Positions 33,522 to 43,877 of a DNA stretch of 64,000 bases are shown one piece after another. A program made the position numbers and the translations under genes. Source of the DNA: Oscillospiraceae bacterium. Lineage in GTDB: Bacteria; Bacillota; Clostridia; Oscillospirales; Oscillospiraceae. The notes beneath the pieces are model-generated. The model was not told where the DNA came from and searched no databases. It worked only from the letters and a program-made list of their open reading frames with translations. The stretch covers positions 1 through 64,000 of the forward strand of contig SVLR01000007.1 in assembly GCA_015067785.1 (NCBI GenBank). The letters are read 5' to 3'. Position 1 is the stretch's first letter. Each line of letters opens with the position of its first letter.

Positions 33522-33786
33522 ATTTAACCTTTTCTTCCAGCCAGGCTTGCATTGCAGTTCTGCCCTCGTCGGTCATAGGGAAGACTTGCTTCTCTTCGAT
33601 GGTACTCTTTTCATAACAGAGGTCGCCGTACCAGTATTCACATTCGATGCTGCTGCTATCCATATCCACCTCTTTGCTACCGGGGAGCTTTACCACATTG
33701 GGCACGATCCGGAAGCGAAGGCGTCCGTGGGAGCCGGTGAAGATATTATTCATAGCAAAGGTGTGAAGCGTAGGTAAATAAATCAT
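33520..33786 (-). CDS. hypothetical 88-residue protein coupled to pepF
   Basis: Its ATG overlaps the pepF stop by 4 bases (ATGA), so it is likely translated by coupling. The protein has beta-rich stretches (RLRFRIVPNVVKL, DSSSIECEYWYGD) and a helical C-terminus. No known domain, signal or membrane part is seen. The stop abuts a repeat element, leaving little room for a separate terminator. Function unknown. Confidence 0.65.
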   Translation of the reverse strand: MIYLPTLHTFAMNNIFTGSHGRLRFRIVPNVVKLPGSKEVDMDSSSIECEYWYGDLCYEKSTIEEKQVFPMTDEGRTAMQAWLEEKVK

Positions 33787-35588
33787 TCTTCGACCAAGCT
33801 TTCCATCTCATCCAGCAGCTCGCCAAAGAGCTGGAGTGCCTGCTCCACGGGAGCGGGGCTTTCCATGTCCACACCTGCATCCCGCAGCAGTTCGATGGGG
33901 CTCTTGGAGCAGCCGCCAGAGAGGAACTTGATATAATCCGCAACTGCCGGGGCACCCTCCTTCAGGATGCGGCGGGACAGCGCGATGGCGGCAGAGTAGC
34001 CGGTTGCGTACTGGAAGACATAGTAGTTATAGTAGAAATGAGGAATTCTTGCCCATTCCATTGCGATCTGCTCATCCACCACCATATCGGGTCCGAAGTA
34101 CTGCTCATTGAGCTTGCGGTACTCGTCGCACAGCAGCTCTGCGGTCAGGGTCTTACCCTCCGCAGTGAGCTTACCGAGGATCAGCTCAAACTCCGCAAAC
34201 ATGGTCTGGCGGTAGAGTGTACCCTTAAACTGCTCCATAAAGTGATTGATAAGATAAGCTCTTTCCTTCTTATCGGTGGTTTTATTCAGCAAATATTCCA
34301 TCAGCAGCGCTTCGTTACAGGTAGATGCCACCTCGGCAACGAAGATCACATAATCCGCATCAATGGGATTTTGGTACTTATTGGAGTGATAGGAGTGGAG
34401 GGCGTGGCCCATTTCGTGGGCAAGGGTAAACTGGCTGTCCAGCGTGCCGGTGTAGTTCATCAGCACATAGGGGTGGACGGAGGCGCCGGCAGAGTATGCG
34501 CCACTGCGCTTGCCCTCATTGGGGTAAACATCCACCCAGCGGTTATTGAAGCCCTCCTGCAGGATGTTGCGGTAATCCTCACCCAAGGGCGCAAGGGCAT
34601 CGTAAATAGTCTGCTTTGCTTCCTCATAGGGGATCTTCTTGTCCACACCGGAGACCAAATTGGCGTACACATCGTAGAAGTGCAGCTCGTCCACGCCTAA
34701 GAGCTTCTTTCTCAGACGGACATAGCGGTGCATTTTGTCCATATTCTTATGGACAGCATCGATAAGGTTGGTGTAAACTGTGGTAGGCACATTGGTGCGG
34801 GACAGAGATGCCTCCAAGGTAGAGCCATAGCGCCGGGCATCAGCAAAGAACTTCAGCTTCTTATTCTGGGCATTCAGGATGGCGGCAGCGGTGTTCCGGA
34901 AGGCACCGAAGCCGGCATAGAGATTTTCATAGGCACTCTTGCGCAGGGCGCGGTCAGCAGAGCCCTGATAGGAAATAAAGGTGCTCTGAGAAAGGGGATG
35001 GGCATTGCCCTCACTGTCGATAGCGTCAGCGAAGGTCAGGTCTGCGTCAGCCAGCATACCGTAGATATTATCGGGAGAGGCAGCCATATCGCCTGCCAAT
35101 GCCAGAAGTCTTTCTTCCTCAGCAGAAAGAGTGTGGGCCTTTAGGCGGCGCTTATCGGTAAGATAGCGGCGGAAACGCTCTAACGCAGGGCAATCCTTGT
35201 AAAACTGCTCCAGCTTCTCGTCATCGATGGCCATAATTTCCGGTGTCTCAAAGCTGACGGCAGTGCTCAGCGCAACCACCTCAGACATAAACTTGCCGGA
35301 AAGACCTTGATAGAAGGAATTTCTGGTGTCCTCATCGGCTTTGCGCATACAGTAGTTTGCCAGCAGCTCCACCTTTGCATCTACCTGCTCCATCTTTGTC
35401 AAATAAGCGCAAAGAGACTCAGCACTTTCGCCCAGCTTTCCTGCAAAGGCGGCAAGGGCCGCGGTATCTTCCTTGATCGTGGCAAGCTCCTGCTCCCAAG
35501 CTTCGTCGGAGACATACATATCCTCCGTTGCCCAAGTGTTTTCCTTCAAAACTTCGCTGCGCTGAGGCAGCTTTTCCATCGTTTCCAT
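33783..35588 (-). CDS. pepF: oligoendopeptidase F (M3B metallopeptidase)
   Basis: A 601-residue zinc peptidase that cleaves short peptides in the cytosol. The zinc motif LAHEMGHALHSY and the downstream Glu region (FVAEVASTCNEALLMEYLL) are present. GGGAGG lies 9 bases before the ATG. The family length is about 600, as here. It has its own promoter, divergent from the EamA permease gene. Confidence 0.95.
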   Translation of the reverse strand: METMEKLPQRSEVLKENTWATEDMYVSDEAWEQELATIKEDTAALAAFAGKLGESAESLCAYLTKMEQVDAKVELLANYCMRKADEDTRNSFYQGLSGKFMSEVVALSTAVSFETPEIMAIDDEKLEQFYKDCPALERFRRYLTDKRRLKAHTLSAEEERLLALAGDMAASPDNIYGMLADADLTFADAIDSEGNAHPLSQSTFISYQGSADRALRKSAYENLYAGFGAFRNTAAAILNAQNKKLKFFADARRYGSTLEASLSRTNVPTTVYTNLIDAVHKNMDKMHRYVRLRKKLLGVDELHFYDVYANLVSGVDKKIPYEEAKQTIYDALAPLGEDYRNILQEGFNNRWVDVYPNEGKRSGAYSAGASVHPYVLMNYTGTLDSQFTLAHEMGHALHSYHSNKYQNPIDADYVIFVAEVASTCNEALLMEYLLNKTTDKKERAYLINHFMEQFKGTLYRQTMFAEFELILGKLTAEGKTLTAELLCDEYRKLNEQYFGPDMVVDEQIAMEWARIPHFYYNYYVFQYATGYSAAIALSRRILKEGAPAVADYIKFLSGGCSKSPIELLRDAGVDMESPAPVEQALQLFGELLDEMESLVEE

Positions 35589-35620
35589 AATATTAACCTC
35601 CCAAAAAGTGGATTTCGTTT

Positions 35621-35649
35621 ATTATACCACTCCCCTATCCAAAATGCAA
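35621..35649 (-). promoter_or_regulatory. sigma-A promoter of pepF
   Basis: Minus strand TTGCAT (35644-35649), 17 bp, TATAAT (35621-35626). It lies back to back with the permease promoter, the two -35 boxes being 2 bp apart. Confidence 0.8.
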
Positions 35650-35651
35650 TA

Positions 35652-35680
35652 TTGCTTTTCGGGCAGTTTTATGGTAGATT
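35652..35680 (+). promoter_or_regulatory. sigma-A promoter of the EamA permease gene
   Basis: TTGCTT (35652-35657), 17 bp, TAGATT (35675-35680). A bound polymerase would block the divergent pepF promoter. Confidence 0.6.
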
Positions 35681-35697
35681 TGATATCGGTGATAAAG

Positions 35698-36582
35698 ATG
35701 AAAAAGAAGCTGACCGGCAATATTTATCTCATCATTGCCGTGCTAATTTGGGGCAGTACCTTTGTTGCCCAAAGCGTGGGAATGGACGCGGTGGGTCCCT
35801 TTACCTTTTTGGCGCTCCGCTCGGTTTTGGCAGTTGCCTTTTTAATTCCGATCATTGCGGTATTTGAAGCCAAAGACGCAAAAAACTATTTTCGGAAATG
35901 GTGTAATAAGCGGCTTTGGATTGGCGGCACACTTTGCGGCATTGCCCTCTTTGTTGCAGCGGGACTGCAGCAGGTGAGCCTTGTAGATACCGATGCAGGT
36001 AAGGCAGGCTTTTTAACCGCCCTCTATGTGGTTTTGGTGCCGGTGATCGGTATCTTCTTTGGAAAAAAGCCTACGGTCAATATCATCATAAGCATCGTAC
36101 TGTCGGTTTTGGGACTGTACTTACTTAGCTGCGTAGGTGTAACGACAATTCGCTCCAGCGATCTAATGCTCCTTGGTTCTGCCCTGTCCTTTGCCTTTCA
36201 AATCACCTTTGTGGAGCGGCTGGGAAATGGGCAGGACGGTCTGCGCCTCAACTGCATTCAGTGCTTAGTATGCGGTGTGCTGTCCGGACTTATGATGCTG
36301 ACAGAAAATGTAAGCCTTTCCGGTATTTGGACTTGCCGGGTGCCGCTGCTGTATGCCGGTATTTTGTCGTCCGGTGTTGCCTACTCCTTGCAGGTGCTGG
36401 GACAGCAGCGGGTAGAATCCAATGCCGCCTCTATTATTATGAGCCTTGAGAGCGTGGTTGCGGTGCTGTGCGGCTGGCTGATATTACACGAGACAATGAC
36501 CCCTTGGGAAATTTCCGGCTGTGTGCTCCTGTTTATTGCAGTAATTCTATCTCAAATCACACCGAAAAAGAAAACGGCATAA
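35698..36582 (+). CDS. EamA/DMT-family transporter
   Basis: A 294-residue permease with about ten membrane helices in two EamA repeats. LIWGSTFVAQSVGMDAVGPFTFLALRS is the first-repeat signature, and GVAYSLQVLGQQRVESNAASIIMSLESVVAVL belongs to the second. Such proteins move metabolites or drugs. The ATG at 35698 lies just after the promoter; upstream in-frame codons fall inside it. The ribosome site (GGTGAT) is weak. A strong terminator follows. Confidence 0.9.
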   Translation: MKKKLTGNIYLIIAVLIWGSTFVAQSVGMDAVGPFTFLALRSVLAVAFLIPIIAVFEAKDAKNYFRKWCNKRLWIGGTLCGIALFVAAGLQQVSLVDTDAGKAGFLTALYVVLVPVIGIFFGKKPTVNIIISIVLSVLGLYLLSCVGVTTIRSSDLMLLGSALSFAFQITFVERLGNGQDGLRLNCIQCLVCGVLSGLMMLTENVSLSGIWTCRVPLLYAGILSSGVAYSLQVLGQQRVESNAASIIMSLESVVAVLCGWLILHETMTPWEISGCVLLFIAVILSQITPKKKTA

Positions 36583-36616
36583 AAACACCCCGACAGAAAT
36601 CTGTCGGGGTGTTTTT
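36581..36616 (+). terminator. bidirectional terminator between the EamA gene and udp
   Basis: A 17-bp perfect stem AAAAACACCCCGACAGA / TCTGTCGGGGTGTTTTT with an AA loop. A and T runs on both sides serve both convergent genes. Confidence 0.92.
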
Positions 36617-36653
36617 ACGGACCGTCGCGGACGCCAGTCCTTACATTTTGCGA

Positions 36654-37418
36654 TTACTTTTTATCCGCCTGAATCAGCAGTTTCATAGCCTCGATGCCCA
36701 CACGGATGGCACGGGAGGTGTCTTCGGTCATAGGCATAAAGAGACCTGCCTTTTCCCGCTCCTGATTCCATACCGCGTGGAAGCAGCTGCCGCAGCGAAC
36801 ACCCAAAGCCGCCGCCACAACAAAGAGGGCTGCAGATTCCATTTCGCTGGCCTTGACGCCCAAGCGTTTCCAAGCCTCCCACTTTTGCAGCAGCTCATAG
36901 GAAACCGGGGATTTTTCAGGCGAGTGCTGACCGTAAAAGGAGTCCTTACACTGGACCACACCGGTGTGAGTAGGATAGCCCAATGCCTTGGAGGCATCCC
37001 GGAGCGCGAGTGTCACATCAAAGTCCGGCACAGAGGGGTATTCTGCCGGGGCATACTCAAAGGAGGTATGCTCAAAGCGGACCGCACCGGTGGCCACCAC
37101 CACATCTCCGGGCATCACATCCATATGGATGCCACCGCAGGTGCCAACCCGGATAAAGGTATCCGCGCCGATGGCTGCCAGCTCCTCCATTGCGATGGCG
37201 GCGGAAGGACCGCCAATGCCGGTGGAGCAGACGGAGACCTTCTCTCCGCAGAGGTAGCCGGTATAGATATTATACTCCCGATTCATACCGATATGGACGG
37301 GACTGTCAAAATAAGACGCGATGGCTTCGCAGCGGCCGGGGTCACCGGGCAGGAACACATACCGTCCCACATCCCCGGCAGAGCAGTTAATATGATACTG
37401 TTTCTCTGTTGCTTGCAT
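36654..37418 (-). CDS. udp: uridine phosphorylase-like nucleoside phosphorylase
   Basis: A 254-residue PNP/UDP family enzyme that splits nucleosides with phosphate. [12 protein letters not shown] (phosphate site), [28 protein letters not shown], and [15 protein letters not shown] (the ribose-binding M-E-S) are visible. The pattern favours uridine phosphorylase over purine enzymes, but the base preference is inferred. It follows polC by 12 bp and is the last gene of the pyrH-polC run. Confidence 0.88.
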   Translation of the reverse strand: MQATEKQYHINCSAGDVGRYVFLPGDPGRCEAIASYFDSPVHIGMNREYNIYTGYLCGEKVSVCSTGIGGPSAAIAMEELAAIGADTFIRVGTCGGIHMDVMPGDVVVATGAVRFEHTSFEYAPAEYPSVPDFDVTLALRDASKALGYPTHTGVVQCKDSFYGQHSPEKSPVSYELLQKWEAWKRLGVKASEMESAALFVVAAALGVRCGSCFHAVWNQEREKAGLFMPMTEDTSRAIRVGIEAMKLLIQADKK

Positions 37419-37430
37419 AATTCTCTCTCC

Positions 37431-40400
37431 TTAAAACAGACTTACTTGGTTGGAGTCCGGCAGAGCGCCGAAAGCGCCTGCATCTTTCAGCATCTCAATA
37501 TGGGTCTTACTGACCTTGGGGCAGGCGGCAGCCACTTCCTCTATGGAAATAAATTCCCGGTTTTCTCTGCCGCGCATCAAGTCCCAGGCGGCGCTTTCGC
37601 CAAGGCCGGAGATGGACACAAAGGGTGGACGGAGCTTGCCGTCCTCAATGAGGAATTTGGTGGCGTGGCTCTTATAAATGTCGATGGGCAAAAATTCGAA
37701 GCCCCGCAGATAATATTCGTAGGCAACCTCCAAGGTAGTTAAGAGATCCTGCTCCTTGTCAGTGGCCTTGTCGTTGCCGGAAATGGCTTTGATATGGGCT
37801 TTCACATCCTCCATACCGTTTGTCATCATAATCGCATCAAAGCCGCCCTTCTGACTGCGGCGGTAGAAATAAGCCGCGTAGAAGGCAAGAGGATAGTTGA
37901 CCTTAAACCAAGCGATCCGGAACGCCATCATAACATAGGCAACGGCATGGGCCTTGGGGAACAGGTATTTTATCTTCTTGCAGGAGTCAATATACCAGTC
38001 CGGCACACCGGCAGCCTTCATTTCCTGCTCTGCGCCGTCCGGCAGTCCCCTGCCCTTACGGACAGATTCCATGATCTTAAAGGCTCTCTTTTCCGGCAGA
38101 CCGCAGGAAATGAGGTAGATCATAATATCGTCACGACAGCCGATGGTCTGATCTACCCTTGCTGTGCCGGAGACGATGAGATCCTTTGCATTGCCCAGCC
38201 ACACATCCGTGCCGTGGGTATAGCCGGAAATACGCACCAAAAAGTCAAACTTTTCAGGCTTGGTGTCGAGCAGTACTTCGCGGGTAAACCGGGTGTTGAA
38301 TTCCGGTACGGCAACAGCGCCGGTAGGACCGAGTATGGGGTCGTTTTCGTAGCCCAGCACCTTGGAGGAAGTGAAGATGGACATTGTGGCTTTATCATCC
38401 AGCGGGATGGTCTTGGCATCCACACCGGTGTCATCCTCCATCATACGGATCATTGTAGGGTCATCGTGCCCCAGCATATCCAGCTTCAGGAGGTTTTCCT
38501 CCATAGAGTGGTATTCAAAATGGGTGGTGATCTGGTCGGAGTTGGGGTCGTCTGCCGGGTGCTGGACCGGGCAGAAATCCCAAATCTCATTTTCCTGAGG
38601 GATGACCACCAGACCGCCCGGGTGCTGACCGGTGGTGCGGCGAACACCCACACAGCCGGCGGCAAGCCGGTTTTCCTCTGCACGGCTGACGGTTTTATCC
38701 CGCTCGTCCAGGAATTTCTTGGCGTAGCCGAAGGCGGTTTTTTCCGCCACTGTGCCAATGGTACCTGCCCGGAACACATGGGACGCGCCGAACATCTCCG
38801 TACAGTAGGCGTGGGCCCGGGACTGGTATTCACCGGAGAAGTTCAGGTCGATATCCGGCACCTTGTCACCGCCGAAGCCGAGGAAGGTCTCAAAGGGAAT
38901 ATGGAAGCCGTCCTTTTCAAATTTCGTACCGCAATGGGGACAGACGGCATCCGGAAGGTCCGCGCCGCAGTTATAGCCCTCGGGCACATTTAGCTCTGTG
39001 TATTTGCAGTCGGGATTGGGGCAGCGGTAGTGAGGCGGGAAGGAATTGACCTCCGTAATGCCGGAAAGATAGGCAACGATGGAAGAGCCGACAGAGCCTC
39101 GGGAGCCGACAAGATAGCCGTTTTCCAAGGAGTTTTGCACCAATTTCTGCGCCGACATATAGATCACATCGTAGTGACAGGAGATAATGTCGTGGAGCTC
39201 GGTTTCCACGCGCTTTACCATGGATTCCGGCGGATTGTCGCCGTAAAGCCGGTGGAACTTGCCGTAGACCAAGCTTTTCAGATCCTCCACGGAGTTTTCG
39301 ATGGAGGGTGCGAACAGATTATGGGGCACGGGACGCACTGTATCGCACATATCCGCAATGTAGTTCGGGTTTTCAATGACCACTTCCCTTGCCTTTTCCG
39401 CGCCCAGATAGCTAAACTCCTGCAGCATTTCGTCGGTGGTGCGGAAATACAGGGGGTTATCTTTGTCCGCATCATCAAAGCCTTTGGTTGCCAGCAGGAT
39501 ATGGCGGAAGATCTCGTCCTCCGGGTCTAAGAAGTGGACATCGCCGGTGGCAACTACCCGTTTGCCCAAACGCTGACCCAGCTCCACGATAGTGCGGTTG
39601 CAGTCCCGGAGCTCTTCCTGCGAGATGGCAATGGGCGCTTCGCCCTTTTTGCCCTCGTCCAGCATAAAGCGGTTGTTGGAAAGGGGCTGAATTTCCAAGT
39701 AATCGTAGAAAGAAGCAAGACGCTCCAGCTCCTCCCAGCTTTTGCCGGAGAGAACTGCCTGATAGATTTCATTATTCTCGCAGGCAGAGCCGATGATAAG
39801 ACCCTCCCGCAGCTTGAGTAGCTCCGACTTGAAAATCCGGGGGAATTTCCGGAAATGCTTCAAATTGGCATCGGAGATAAGATGATAGAGATTGCGAAGT
39901 CCCATCTGGTTCTTGGCAAACATCACGATATGCTGACAGCGCATAGTCTCCCGGCGGTGGGTGCTGCGCAGAGGCAGCATTGCATCATTGATCTGCTGAA
40001 TGTCAGTAATACCTTTTTCCGCCAGCAAGGGAAACAAATTCGCCATAATTTTGCCGCAGATCAAGGCATCGTCCCCTGCCCGGTGATGGTTAAAGTCCTC
40101 AAGACCGAATGCCTTTGCTACTACATCTAATTTATACTTGGGAAGCTCCGGCATCAGGTTTTGGGCGATGGTGAGGGTATCCACATATGTAAAATGATGC
40201 GAGATCCCAAGTCCGTCGCAGGCCCGCTGGATAAAGGTCAGGTCAAAGTCCGCGTTATGGGCGACGATGACCCGATCCCCGATAAAGTCCAAAAGCTCCG
40301 GGATGACTTTATCGATTTTGGGTGCGCCCTTTAGCATAGCATCGGTAATACCGGTGAGACTGCTGACCTCACGGCTTAGCTGCCGACCGGGGTCTACAAA

Positions 40401-41753
40401 GGTCTGGAAGCGGTCTACTTCCTCTCCCCCACGTATCTTGACTGCGCCGACCTCGATGATGGTATCGTGCCGGGCATAGAGGCCGGTGGTCTCCAAATCC
40501 AGCGCAATATACTCCTCATCGAAAGACATATTTTTCTTGCCGTGGACAGCAACACGGTCGTCCACATCGTTAATATAATAGCCTTCACAGCCGTAAAGGA
40601 TCTTGATAGGCTTATCGGTGCCCGCCACCTTGGGCGCGCCCTTCCAGTCCTCCACTGTGTGCAGCGCCTCCGTAAAGGACTGGACACAGCCGTGGTCGGT
40701 GATGGCAATGGCAGGATGTCCCCAAGCAGCGGCGCGGCGGATTGCCGCATCTGTGCTTGTGAGCGCATCCATATTACTCATATTCGTATGCAGGTGCAGC
40801 TCTACGCGGCGACCTTCCTCGCAGGTGTCGGCACGGGATTCCATTTTGCCTGCCATAATGGCGTCCGGCTTTAGGACCATATCCCCGTCGTAGCGGTTAA
40901 TTTCCAGTCTGCCCCGGACCCGGAGGACCTTGCCGCTCTTGACTGCGTCTAAGATAGGCTTTGCCTCATTTGCCTCCATAAAGCGGTTAATACGCACAGA
41001 ACCCCGGTTGTCGGTCATATCAAAGGAGATGACCCAGGCGTTGCGCTTCTTCAGCTCCCGGTGGTCTACCGCAAAGACCTTGCCCTCCACGATGATGCTG
41101 CCCATATCCAGCTCCAGAGTGTCCATCGGGACGGGTTCGCCCTTAAAGGGTCTGCCGAAAATGGCTTCCTGCTTTTCTGCGGCAGGCTTTGCCTTATCCC
41201 GGAACACCGGGGCAGGCATATCGGTAAGCATCTCACGGCGCATCTGCGCCATTGCGTCAATGATCTGTCTGCCCTCTAAGGTTTTCCCGGTGACAATTTC
41301 GATTTCCGGCACAACGCCGAACCGCTGAAAGAAGATATTTTTTACTTGCGGCAGCACTTTTTCCAGAATATCCTTGCCGTTAGCGGCAAGGGATACCGTC
41401 AGTTTTTCCCCTTCCCAAGCATACTGGGCGCCGGCAAGGATACCCCGCGCCATAGAATTTTGGGAGACGAAAATATCCCGAATTTCCTCCGGTGCGATAT
41501 CAGTCAGGCAGTTCGCAGGAAACTTGCAGCATAGTGTCAGGCTGTTCAGTCCGTAGATACGGGCAATTTCCCTTTCCATCCCGTCTAAGTTCGTCCGGGG
41601 GATATAATGGCCGGATGCCATATTTACACTGATCCGCCGGGCAGTGGGGTCTATGTCCGCAGATTCCAATACCGCCTGCTGCATTACCTCTCGGAGGTCG
41701 GCAGCCGGACGGTAATCCGGGAACATATGTAAAAAGGGAATGGTTTCTTTCAT
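37431..41753 (-). CDS. polC: DNA polymerase III alpha subunit, PolC type
   Basis: A 1440-residue replicative polymerase of low-GC Gram-positive type. In order: an N-terminal domain, an OB fold (about 215-300), a PHP domain (HLHTNMSNMDA at about 320), an embedded 3'-5' exonuclease (DLETTG at 419-424, later HNADFD and HHRAGDDA), a zinc-binding region (CPNPDC...CPHC), and the polymerase catalytic motif PDIDLNFSGEYQ. The ATG at 41751-41753 has GAGGAAG upstream and follows ispG by 7 bp; the open frame further upstream lies within ispG. Confidence 0.96.
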   Translation of the reverse strand: MKETIPFLHMFPDYRPAADLREVMQQAVLESADIDPTARRISVNMASGHYIPRTNLDGMEREIARIYGLNSLTLCCKFPANCLTDIAPEEIRDIFVSQNSMARGILAGAQYAWEGEKLTVSLAANGKDILEKVLPQVKNIFFQRFGVVPEIEIVTGKTLEGRQIIDAMAQMRREMLTDMPAPVFRDKAKPAAEKQEAIFGRPFKGEPVPMDTLELDMGSIIVEGKVFAVDHRELKKRNAWVISFDMTDNRGSVRINRFMEANEAKPILDAVKSGKVLRVRGRLEINRYDGDMVLKPDAIMAGKMESRADTCEEGRRVELHLHTNMSNMDALTSTDAAIRRAAAWGHPAIAITDHGCVQSFTEALHTVEDWKGAPKVAGTDKPIKILYGCEGYYINDVDDRVAVHGKKNMSFDEEYIALDLETTGLYARHDTIIEVGAVKIRGGEEVDRFQTFVDPGRQLSREVSSLTGITDAMLKGAPKIDKVIPELLDFIGDRVIVAHNADFDLTFIQRACDGLGISHHFTYVDTLTIAQNLMPELPKYKLDVVAKAFGLEDFNHHRAGDDALICGKIMANLFPLLAEKGITDIQQINDAMLPLRSTHRRETMRCQHIVMFAKNQMGLRNLYHLISDANLKHFRKFPRIFKSELLKLREGLIIGSACENNEIYQAVLSGKSWEELERLASFYDYLEIQPLSNNRFMLDEGKKGEAPIAISQEELRDCNRTIVELGQRLGKRVVATGDVHFLDPEDEIFRHILLATKGFDDADKDNPLYFRTTDEMLQEFSYLGAEKAREVVIENPNYIADMCDTVRPVPHNLFAPSIENSVEDLKSLVYGKFHRLYGDNPPESMVKRVETELHDIISCHYDVIYMSAQKLVQNSLENGYLVGSRGSVGSSIVAYLSGITEVNSFPPHYRCPNPDCKYTELNVPEGYNCGADLPDAVCPHCGTKFEKDGFHIPFETFLGFGGDKVPDIDLNFSGEYQSRAHAYCTEMFGASHVFRAGTIGTVAEKTAFGYAKKFLDERDKTVSRAEENRLAAGCVGVRRTTGQHPGGLVVIPQENEIWDFCPVQHPADDPNSDQITTHFEYHSMEENLLKLDMLGHDDPTMIRMMEDDTGVDAKTIPLDDKATMSIFTSSKVLGYENDPILGPTGAVAVPEFNTRFTREVLLDTKPEKFDFLVRISGYTHGTDVWLGNAKDLIVSGTARVDQTIGCRDDIMIYLISCGLPEKRAFKIMESVRKGRGLPDGAEQEMKAAGVPDWYIDSCKKIKYLFPKAHAVAYVMMAFRIAWFKVNYPLAFYAAYFYRRSQKGGFDAIMMTNGMEDVKAHIKAISGNDKATDKEQDLLTTLEVAYEYYLRGFEFLPIDIYKSHATKFLIEDGKLRPPFVSISGLGESAAWDLMRGRENREFISIEEVAAACPKVSKTHIEMLKDAGAFGALPDSNQVSLF

Positions 41754-41760
41754 AGCTTCC

Positions 41761-42798
41761 TCACATTTTTTCGATTCTTTCCAAGAGAGCCGGCAGCAGC
41801 TCCTCATAGGGGTATTTCGCGATCTGCTCGCCTTTCTCGAAGAGCATACCGCAGCCGTCACCGCCGGCAATGCCGATATCTGCCTCCCGGGCTTCTCCCG
41901 GTCCGTTAACGATACAGCCCATTACCGCCACGGTGATGGGCTTTTTACAGTCCTTCAGCGCCTCGTCAACCTTGTTTACAAGACCGATGAGGTCGATTTT
42001 TGTCCGTCCGCAGGTGGGGCAGGAAATGATGTTCACGCCCTCTTTCCGAAGTCCTGCTGCTTTTAAGATATCCTTTGCGGCATAGACCTCCTCCACAGGA
42101 TCATCGGTGAGACTGACCCGGAGGGTGTCACCGATGCCGTCCAGCAGCAGCGCGCCAATGCCCATTGCAGATTTCATAAGACCCATTCGGACAGGGCCTG
42201 TCTCCGTCACACCGATGTGGAGCGGATAGTCGCACCGCTGACGAAACAGCCGGGCAGCCTTCACCATTGTGGGCACGGCACTGGATTTCATCGACACGCA
42301 GATGTCGTAGAAACCAAATTTTTCTAAAAGGGCGATATGCTCAAAGGCGCTTTCCACCAAGGCCTCCGCCGTGGGATGGCCGTATTTTTCCAGTAGTTTC
42401 TTATCTAAGCTGCCGCCGTTGACACCGATGCGGATGGGGATCTTTTTCTCTTTGCAAACCCTCACCACCGCTTCCACCCGGTCTTCCCCGCCGATGTTGC
42501 CGGGGTTGATGCGGATCTTTGCCGCACCGCCCTCGGCTGCCAAAATGGCAAGCTTATAGTCAAAGTGGATATCCGCCACCAACGGCAAGGGCGACTGCTT
42601 GCAAATTTCTGCAAAAGCAATTGCGGCGGCTTTATCCGGCACCGCCAGTCTCGCGATCTGACAGCCTGCGGCAGCCAATGCCCGAATTTGCTTCAGTGAG
42701 CCTTCGATGTCCGTGGTTTTGGTATTGAGCATAGATTGGATCGCCACTGGGGCACCGCCGCCGATGGGCACATTTCCAACTAAGATTTGTCGTGTCAT
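41761..42798 (-). CDS. ispG: 4-hydroxy-3-methylbut-2-en-1-yl diphosphate synthase
   Basis: A 345-residue Fe-S enzyme of the MEP isoprenoid pathway. The N-terminus (VGNVPIGGGAPVAIQSMLNTKTTD), KIRINPGNIG, and the cluster cysteines in ISCPTCGRTKID and VAVMGCIVNGPGEA are present. It acts with Dxr two genes upstream, supplying precursors that UppS uses. Confidence 0.96.
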   Translation of the reverse strand: MTRQILVGNVPIGGGAPVAIQSMLNTKTTDIEGSLKQIRALAAAGCQIARLAVPDKAAAIAFAEICKQSPLPLVADIHFDYKLAILAAEGGAAKIRINPGNIGGEDRVEAVVRVCKEKKIPIRIGVNGGSLDKKLLEKYGHPTAEALVESAFEHIALLEKFGFYDICVSMKSSAVPTMVKAARLFRQRCDYPLHIGVTETGPVRMGLMKSAMGIGALLLDGIGDTLRVSLTDDPVEEVYAAKDILKAAGLRKEGVNIISCPTCGRTKIDLIGLVNKVDEALKDCKKPITVAVMGCIVNGPGEAREADIGIAGGDGCGMLFEKGEQIAKYPYEELLPALLERIEKM

Positions 42799-42803
42799 AC
42801 GAT

Positions 42804-43865
42804 TTACCTCAAAAATAACTGAAACACATCCTTAAACAGGATCACTGCCATAAGTCCAAGGAGCAGGATCATACCCACGCCGTGGATATAGCCCTCGTAT
42901 TTGGGATCTAATTTCTTCCGGGTGATCTTTTCGATGATCACCGTCAGGAGCAAAAACAGCGCTCTGCCACCATCCAATGCGGGAATGGGCAAAAGATTCA
43001 TAACCGCCAAGTTGATTGCCAGCATTGCGCCAAAGGACAGCAGTGTAAGAACCGTTTCCAGCGTGCTTTCTGCACTGGCAGCCTCACTGGACATAACACC
43101 CACGATACCGACAGGTCCCATCAGATCGTTCATACCCGCCTGACCGGAAAAGAGCATCTGCAAGCTCAGCCGTACCGCCCGAACCTGATTGAAGGTATTG
43201 TTCCAGATCGCTTCCACCTTTTTCCCAAAGGTATAGTCCTCGATGCCAAAAGAGAAGCCATAGCGCAGCTCCGGCTCGCCTTCCTCATTGAGAAATTCGT
43301 GCTTTTCTAAGAAGTAGTTTTCAAAGGTGAGCTTCTGTCCGTTGCGCTCCACTACGATGTCGTGATAATCACCGGGGTTAACCGCCAGCATCATAGAAAA
43401 GTCACCGGATGTATAGATTGTTTCCCCGTCTAACTCCAAAAAGCGGTCACCGACCTGCAAACCGCCATCCTTTACGATGGTACAGCCCGGTTCAACCTCT
43501 GCGATCACCGGGGCAATAAACTGCTTAGCAGGCGCAAGGCAGATGGCAATCAGCAGTACACCTGTCACAAAGTTCATAAATGCACCGGCAAGGAGGATGC
43601 AAAGCCGCTTCCACCAGGCTGCTTTCTGAAAAGAGCGGGGGTTATCCGTATCGGTATCCTCACCCTCCATGGCGCAGTAGCCGCCAATGGGGATACAGCG
43701 AAGAGAGTACGTGGTCTCCCCCACCGTCTTTTTGAAAATAGCAGGGCCCATAAAGAGGGCAAATTCATTGACCTGCACACCGGAGAGCTTGGCGACTACA
43801 AAGTGGCCAAGCTCGTGGATGAAAATTAAAAAGCTGAAAAGTAAAATGGCAAATAAAATAGTCAT
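42804..43865 (-). CDS. rseP: site-2 protease RseP/RasP
   Basis: A 353-residue intramembrane metalloprotease. HELGH (His17, Glu18, His21) in the first helix, a PDZ domain in the middle (GLQVGDRFLELDGE), and the NLLPIPALDGGR motif with the third zinc ligand near residue 300. It cleaves anti-sigma factors and signal peptide remnants in the membrane. The position between dxr and ispG is typical. Confidence 0.94.
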   Translation of the reverse strand: MTILFAILLFSFLIFIHELGHFVVAKLSGVQVNEFALFMGPAIFKKTVGETTYSLRCIPIGGYCAMEGEDTDTDNPRSFQKAAWWKRLCILLAGAFMNFVTGVLLIAICLAPAKQFIAPVIAEVEPGCTIVKDGGLQVGDRFLELDGETIYTSGDFSMMLAVNPGDYHDIVVERNGQKLTFENYFLEKHEFLNEEGEPELRYGFSFGIEDYTFGKKVEAIWNNTFNQVRAVRLSLQMLFSGQAGMNDLMGPVGIVGVMSSEAASAESTLETVLTLLSFGAMLAINLAVMNLLPIPALDGGRALFLLLTVIIEKITRKKLDPKYEGYIHGVGMILLLGLMAVILFKDVFQLFLR

Positions 43866-43877
43866 AGTATTCCTCGT

